Assembly (NCBI RefSeq): GCF_029688865.1
Contig: NZ_JARUKV010000006.1
Span: forward strand, 62,001-126,000
DNA: 64,000 nt
Reading direction: 5' to 3'
Source of the DNA: Natronococcus sp. A-GB7
GTDB taxonomy: Archaea; Halobacteriota; Halobacteria; Halobacteriales; Natrialbaceae
The notes beneath the pieces were generated by a model, which was not told where the DNA came from, made no database searches, and saw only the letters and a list, made by a program, of their open reading frames with translations. Both the position numbers and the translations under genes were made by a program. Of the stretch, positions 61,905 through 64,000 are shown piece by piece (the first letter of the stretch is position 1; every line of letters starts with the position of its first letter).

Positions 61905-62482
61905 CGAGGACCGCCCCCTCGCTCTCGTCGTCAGCGGGATCGTCCGTCGCGCGCCGCCGTCGACTCCGGTGGTTGCCGATCGTCAGTTCACCACGCTGAT
62001 TCTCTCGGTCGAAGCGTACGATTGTAGTATATACTCTTCGTATATCTAAATATATGGTTTTCTTCCCGAGGTAGTGGGGTAATTACACCATCAGAAGGAC
62101 TTATTACTGAACAGACGGTATCCGGAGTACGGTGGTGATGACAACGAATACCACACGATCCGTCAGTCGATGTGCCTGTGGCAATCCAGGTCGCGACCCG
62201 ATCCCCTGAGATCGGGTACCGGAGACGCCTCGTCTGTTGCCTACTGTCATGCTTCCACCTTCGCGACCCGGTTTTTGGCCGATTTTCGTCCGCTCACTCG
62301 AGCCGATCGCTTCCAGCGCCCGGATCGGAGAGTAGTTTCCGTCGTACCGGCGAGCCGCGCCCGTCGCGGGCGTCCGTCGACGAGCGCCGAGTGCGGTAGC
62401 CGACCGCTACAGTTCCGGGTAGCCTCGGATGAACGGCTGCACCGGGCAATTACCCATATCCTCAGCGGGAGACGGCGACACG
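61905..62482. other. Intergenic region of about 580 bp
   Basis: An AT-rich core (about 62020-62060, with GTATATACTCTTCGTATATC) could be a strong promoter region. A 23-codon frame at 62138-62209 contains a RCACG motif and might be a tiny broken zinc-type peptide, but I do not call it. Longer frames are Arg-rich shadows. Confidence 0.4.
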
Positions 62483-63004
62483 ATGATGGGTGGCACAGGG
62501 GAAGGCGCATCGCCGATCGAAAACCCCTTCGTGGCGGGGTCGACGGCCGAACGGCTGTACGAACTGCTCGCCCGGACGGACGGGGAACGGACCGCCGCCG
62601 AACTGGCGACGCAAGCCGGCCGCGACCGCAGCGCGGTTCGGGAGACCCTCGAGTCGTTCGCCGCACTCGGGATCGTCACCGAACGGACGGGATCGCCCTC
62701 GACGTACGAACGAAACGACAGGCGGTTCCCCCGGACCGCAGACGGGGCGACGGTGCTCGCCCGGGAGCGCTCGCTCGAGGAACTCGAAGCGCGGATGGAC
62801 GTGCTGGTCGATCGGGTGTGGCGCTACCAGTGCCGCTACGACGCCGAGACGCCGCTCGGTGTCGACTGTTCGGCCGTCGACGTTACGCCGGCGACGCTGG
62901 CCGACTGGGAGGCCGCCCGCGCGGAGCTGCAGCGTTGTGAGCGCGCGCGGCGGCTCCGACTGCGCGAGGTGGTGTCCGCGGTAGAGTCCGAAGAACAGGT
63001 CTGA
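62483..63004 (+). CDS. Winged-helix transcriptional regulator, DUF7342-like
   Basis: From MMGGTGEGASPIENPFVAGS the protein is 173 residues. The segment NPFVAGSTAERLYELLARTD, followed by AAELATQAGRDRSAVRETLE and FAALGIVTERTG, is the pattern of a haloarchaeal HTH family in which F-x-A-G-S-T precedes the first helix. The C-terminal half is charged and helical (LEARMDVLVDRVWRYQCRYD). Either Met at 62483 or 62486, or the Met at 62429, could be the start. Targets are unknown. Confidence 0.8.
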   Translation: MMGGTGEGASPIENPFVAGSTAERLYELLARTDGERTAAELATQAGRDRSAVRETLESFAALGIVTERTGSPSTYERNDRRFPRTADGATVLARERSLEELEARMDVLVDRVWRYQCRYDAETPLGVDCSAVDVTPATLADWEAARAELQRCERARRLRLREVVSAVESEEQV

Positions 63005-63068
63005 GGCGACTCGGTCCGAGAACGCCCCGTCGTCGGCGGTGCTCGCTCGATCCTCGACCTGCTCGCGG

Positions 63069-64000
63069 TCATTCCGCGGGCGCTTCCTCGACGGGCCGAA
63101 GGAGGACCGAGAACGTCGCGCCCTCGCCGGGTTCCGAGTCGACCTCGAGGGTGCCGTCGTGGCGCTCGGCGATCCGCTGACAGAGCGCCAGGCCGATCCC
63201 CGTTCCCTCGTGGTCCGCCTGGGTGTGGAGGCGATCGAACACCTCGAAGATCCGGTCCTGATCCTCGGGATCGATCCCGATCCCCTCGTCTCGAACCGCG
63301 ATCTCCCACCGATCGCCGACCCGTTCGGCGGAGACGTGGACGCGGGGCCGCTCGTCGCCGCTGTACTCGAGAGCGTTCGAGACGAGGTTCTGAAACAGCT
63401 GGCGCAGCTGGCTTCGGTCGCCCGCGACGCGGGGGAGCTCCTCGGTGGTGATCTCGGCGTCGGTCTCCTCGATCCGGACCCCCAGATCGGTCAGCGCGTC
63501 ATCGAGGACGGCGTCGAGATCCACGGGCTCGAACGGGTCACCCCGCGTCTCGACCCGGGAGTACTCCAGGAGGTCGTCGACCATCACCTGCATTCGGTCG
63601 GCGCCGTCGACGGCGAACTCGATGAACTCCTCGGCGTCCGCGTCGAGCTCGTCGCCGTAGCGCTCCTCGAGCAGCCGGAGGTAGCTCGAGATCATCCGAA
63701 GGGGCTCCTGGAGGTCGTGGCTCGCTGCGGAGGCGAACTGTTCCAGGCGCTCGTTCGAGGCCTCGAGCTCTCGGACGGTCGCCTCGAGTTCCTGCTGTGT
63801 CTCCCGTAGTTCGTCGTTGCGCTCCTCGAGTCGGTCCTGAACCCGTTCGAGGGCGTCGTTTCGCTGCTCGATTTCCCGCTCCCGGGAGATCGCACGGGAC
63901 TCGTGGATCCCGATCCCGAGGCCGGCGACCGAGCCGATCGCGAGCGCGACGGCTCGCGTGCCGAACGTGAACTCGGTCGGGATCCCGGGGTGGAGCGCTC
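63069..64000 (-). CDS. Sensor histidine kinase (C-terminal part, N-terminus beyond window)
   Basis: The reading frame enters from the right edge. A membrane helix (VALAIGSVAGLGIGI) is followed by a long coiled coil rich in Glu/Arg/Gln. The H box ASHDLQEPLRMISSYLRLLE is present with the phospho-accepting His. The HATPase domain shows N (QLFQNLVSNALEYS), G1 (VRDEGIGIDPED), F (IFEVFDRLHTQ) and G2 (GTGIGLALCQRIAERHDG) boxes. It ends with PVEEAPAE. The sensor region is not visible. No response regulator gene is adjacent in the window. Confidence 0.92.
   Translation of the reverse strand, partial: ALHPGIPTEFTFGTRAVALAIGSVAGLGIGIHESRAISREREIEQRNDALERVQDRLEERNDELRETQQELEATVRELEASNERLEQFASAASHDLQEPLRMISSYLRLLEERYGDELDADAEEFIEFAVDGADRMQVMVDDLLEYSRVETRGDPFEPVDLDAVLDDALTDLGVRIEETDAEITTEELPRVAGDRSQLRQLFQNLVSNALEYSGDERPRVHVSAERVGDRWEIAVRDEGIGIDPEDQDRIFEVFDRLHTQADHEGTGIGLALCQRIAERHDGTLEVDSEPGEGATFSVLLRPVEEAPAE

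Noticed and set aside
62138-62209. 23-codon frame with an RCACG motif, possibly a broken zinc peptide
   Set aside because: Too short, only one Cys pair, and no clear continuation in another frame.
1-64000. tRNA, rRNA or CRISPR features
   Set aside because: GGTTCGAA-like strings occur only inside coding sequence (for example in the sugar-transferase and dehydrogenase genes) without a cloverleaf. No regularly spaced repeats were seen.

Overview
This window looks like the chromosome or a large replicon of a haloarchaeon of the Natrialbales/Halobacteriales type. The genes are GC-rich and encode acidic proteins. Many starts sit shortly after TATA-like boxes without an obvious Shine-Dalgarno, several proteins carry Tat-type twin-arginine lipoprotein or cofactor-enzyme signals, and recognisable archaeal families are present (Orc1/Cdc6, haloarchaeal winged-helix regulators, small zinc ribbons). 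I found no rRNA, tRNA or CRISPR array.

Layout. (1) About 0.6-13.1 kb is a surface-polysaccharide locus: two NAD-dependent sugar epimerases, an O-antigen-ligase-like protein, a Wzx-type flippase, one GT2 and two GT4 glycosyltransferases, a ParB-fold protein, a P-loop kinase-like protein, an MFS carrier and a polyprenyl-phosphate sugar transferase. A 120-bp fragment copying the 5' end of one glycosyltransferase lies just upstream of the intact gene. (2) About 14.1-20.1 kb is an AT-rich foreign island: an Orc1/Cdc6 gene, small membrane proteins, a DEDD-type exonuclease-like protein, a winged-helix regulator and an IS4-type transposase. Four copies of a ~35-bp repeat form two inverted pairs on either side of orc1/cdc6, each pair enclosing one tiny membrane-protein gene. 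(3) 21.5-38.3 kb is best read as a glycine-betaine (methylated amine) catabolic locus: BCCT transporter, a pair of Rieske-oxygenase-like proteins, two large FAD/GcvT-type demethylating dehydrogenases, FolD, PurU, GlyA and an IlvA-type dehydratase. (4) 38.3-49.9 kb carries a KDPG-type aldolase, a methyltransferase, a three-subunit formate-dehydrogenase-like molybdoenzyme, a beta-lactamase-family protein and transporters. (5) 50.2-64.0 kb holds a tripartite tricarboxylate (TctCBA) transporter, two MFS carriers, regulators, two UspA proteins, a cytochrome P450 and the C-terminal part of a histidine kinase.

How the metabolism fits together (inference from families and context): betaine enters through BCCT, is demethylated oxidatively to dimethylglycine by the Rieske system, then to sarcosine and glycine by the two tetrahydrofolate-linked dehydrogenases. 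Methylene-THF is oxidised by FolD, PurU releases formate, and the formate dehydrogenase about 6 kb downstream could oxidise it. GlyA turns glycine plus methylene-THF into serine, which an IlvA-like enzyme can deaminate to pyruvate.

The most unusual observation is that the two Rieske-oxygenase paralogs are degenerate in complementary ways. The first keeps all four [2Fe-2S] ligands but has lost the mononuclear-iron ligands. The second keeps the mononuclear-iron ligands but has lost the Rieske ligands, through substitutions and a ~41-residue deletion. This suggests an obligate hetero-oligomeric oxygenase with the two metal sites on different polypeptides.
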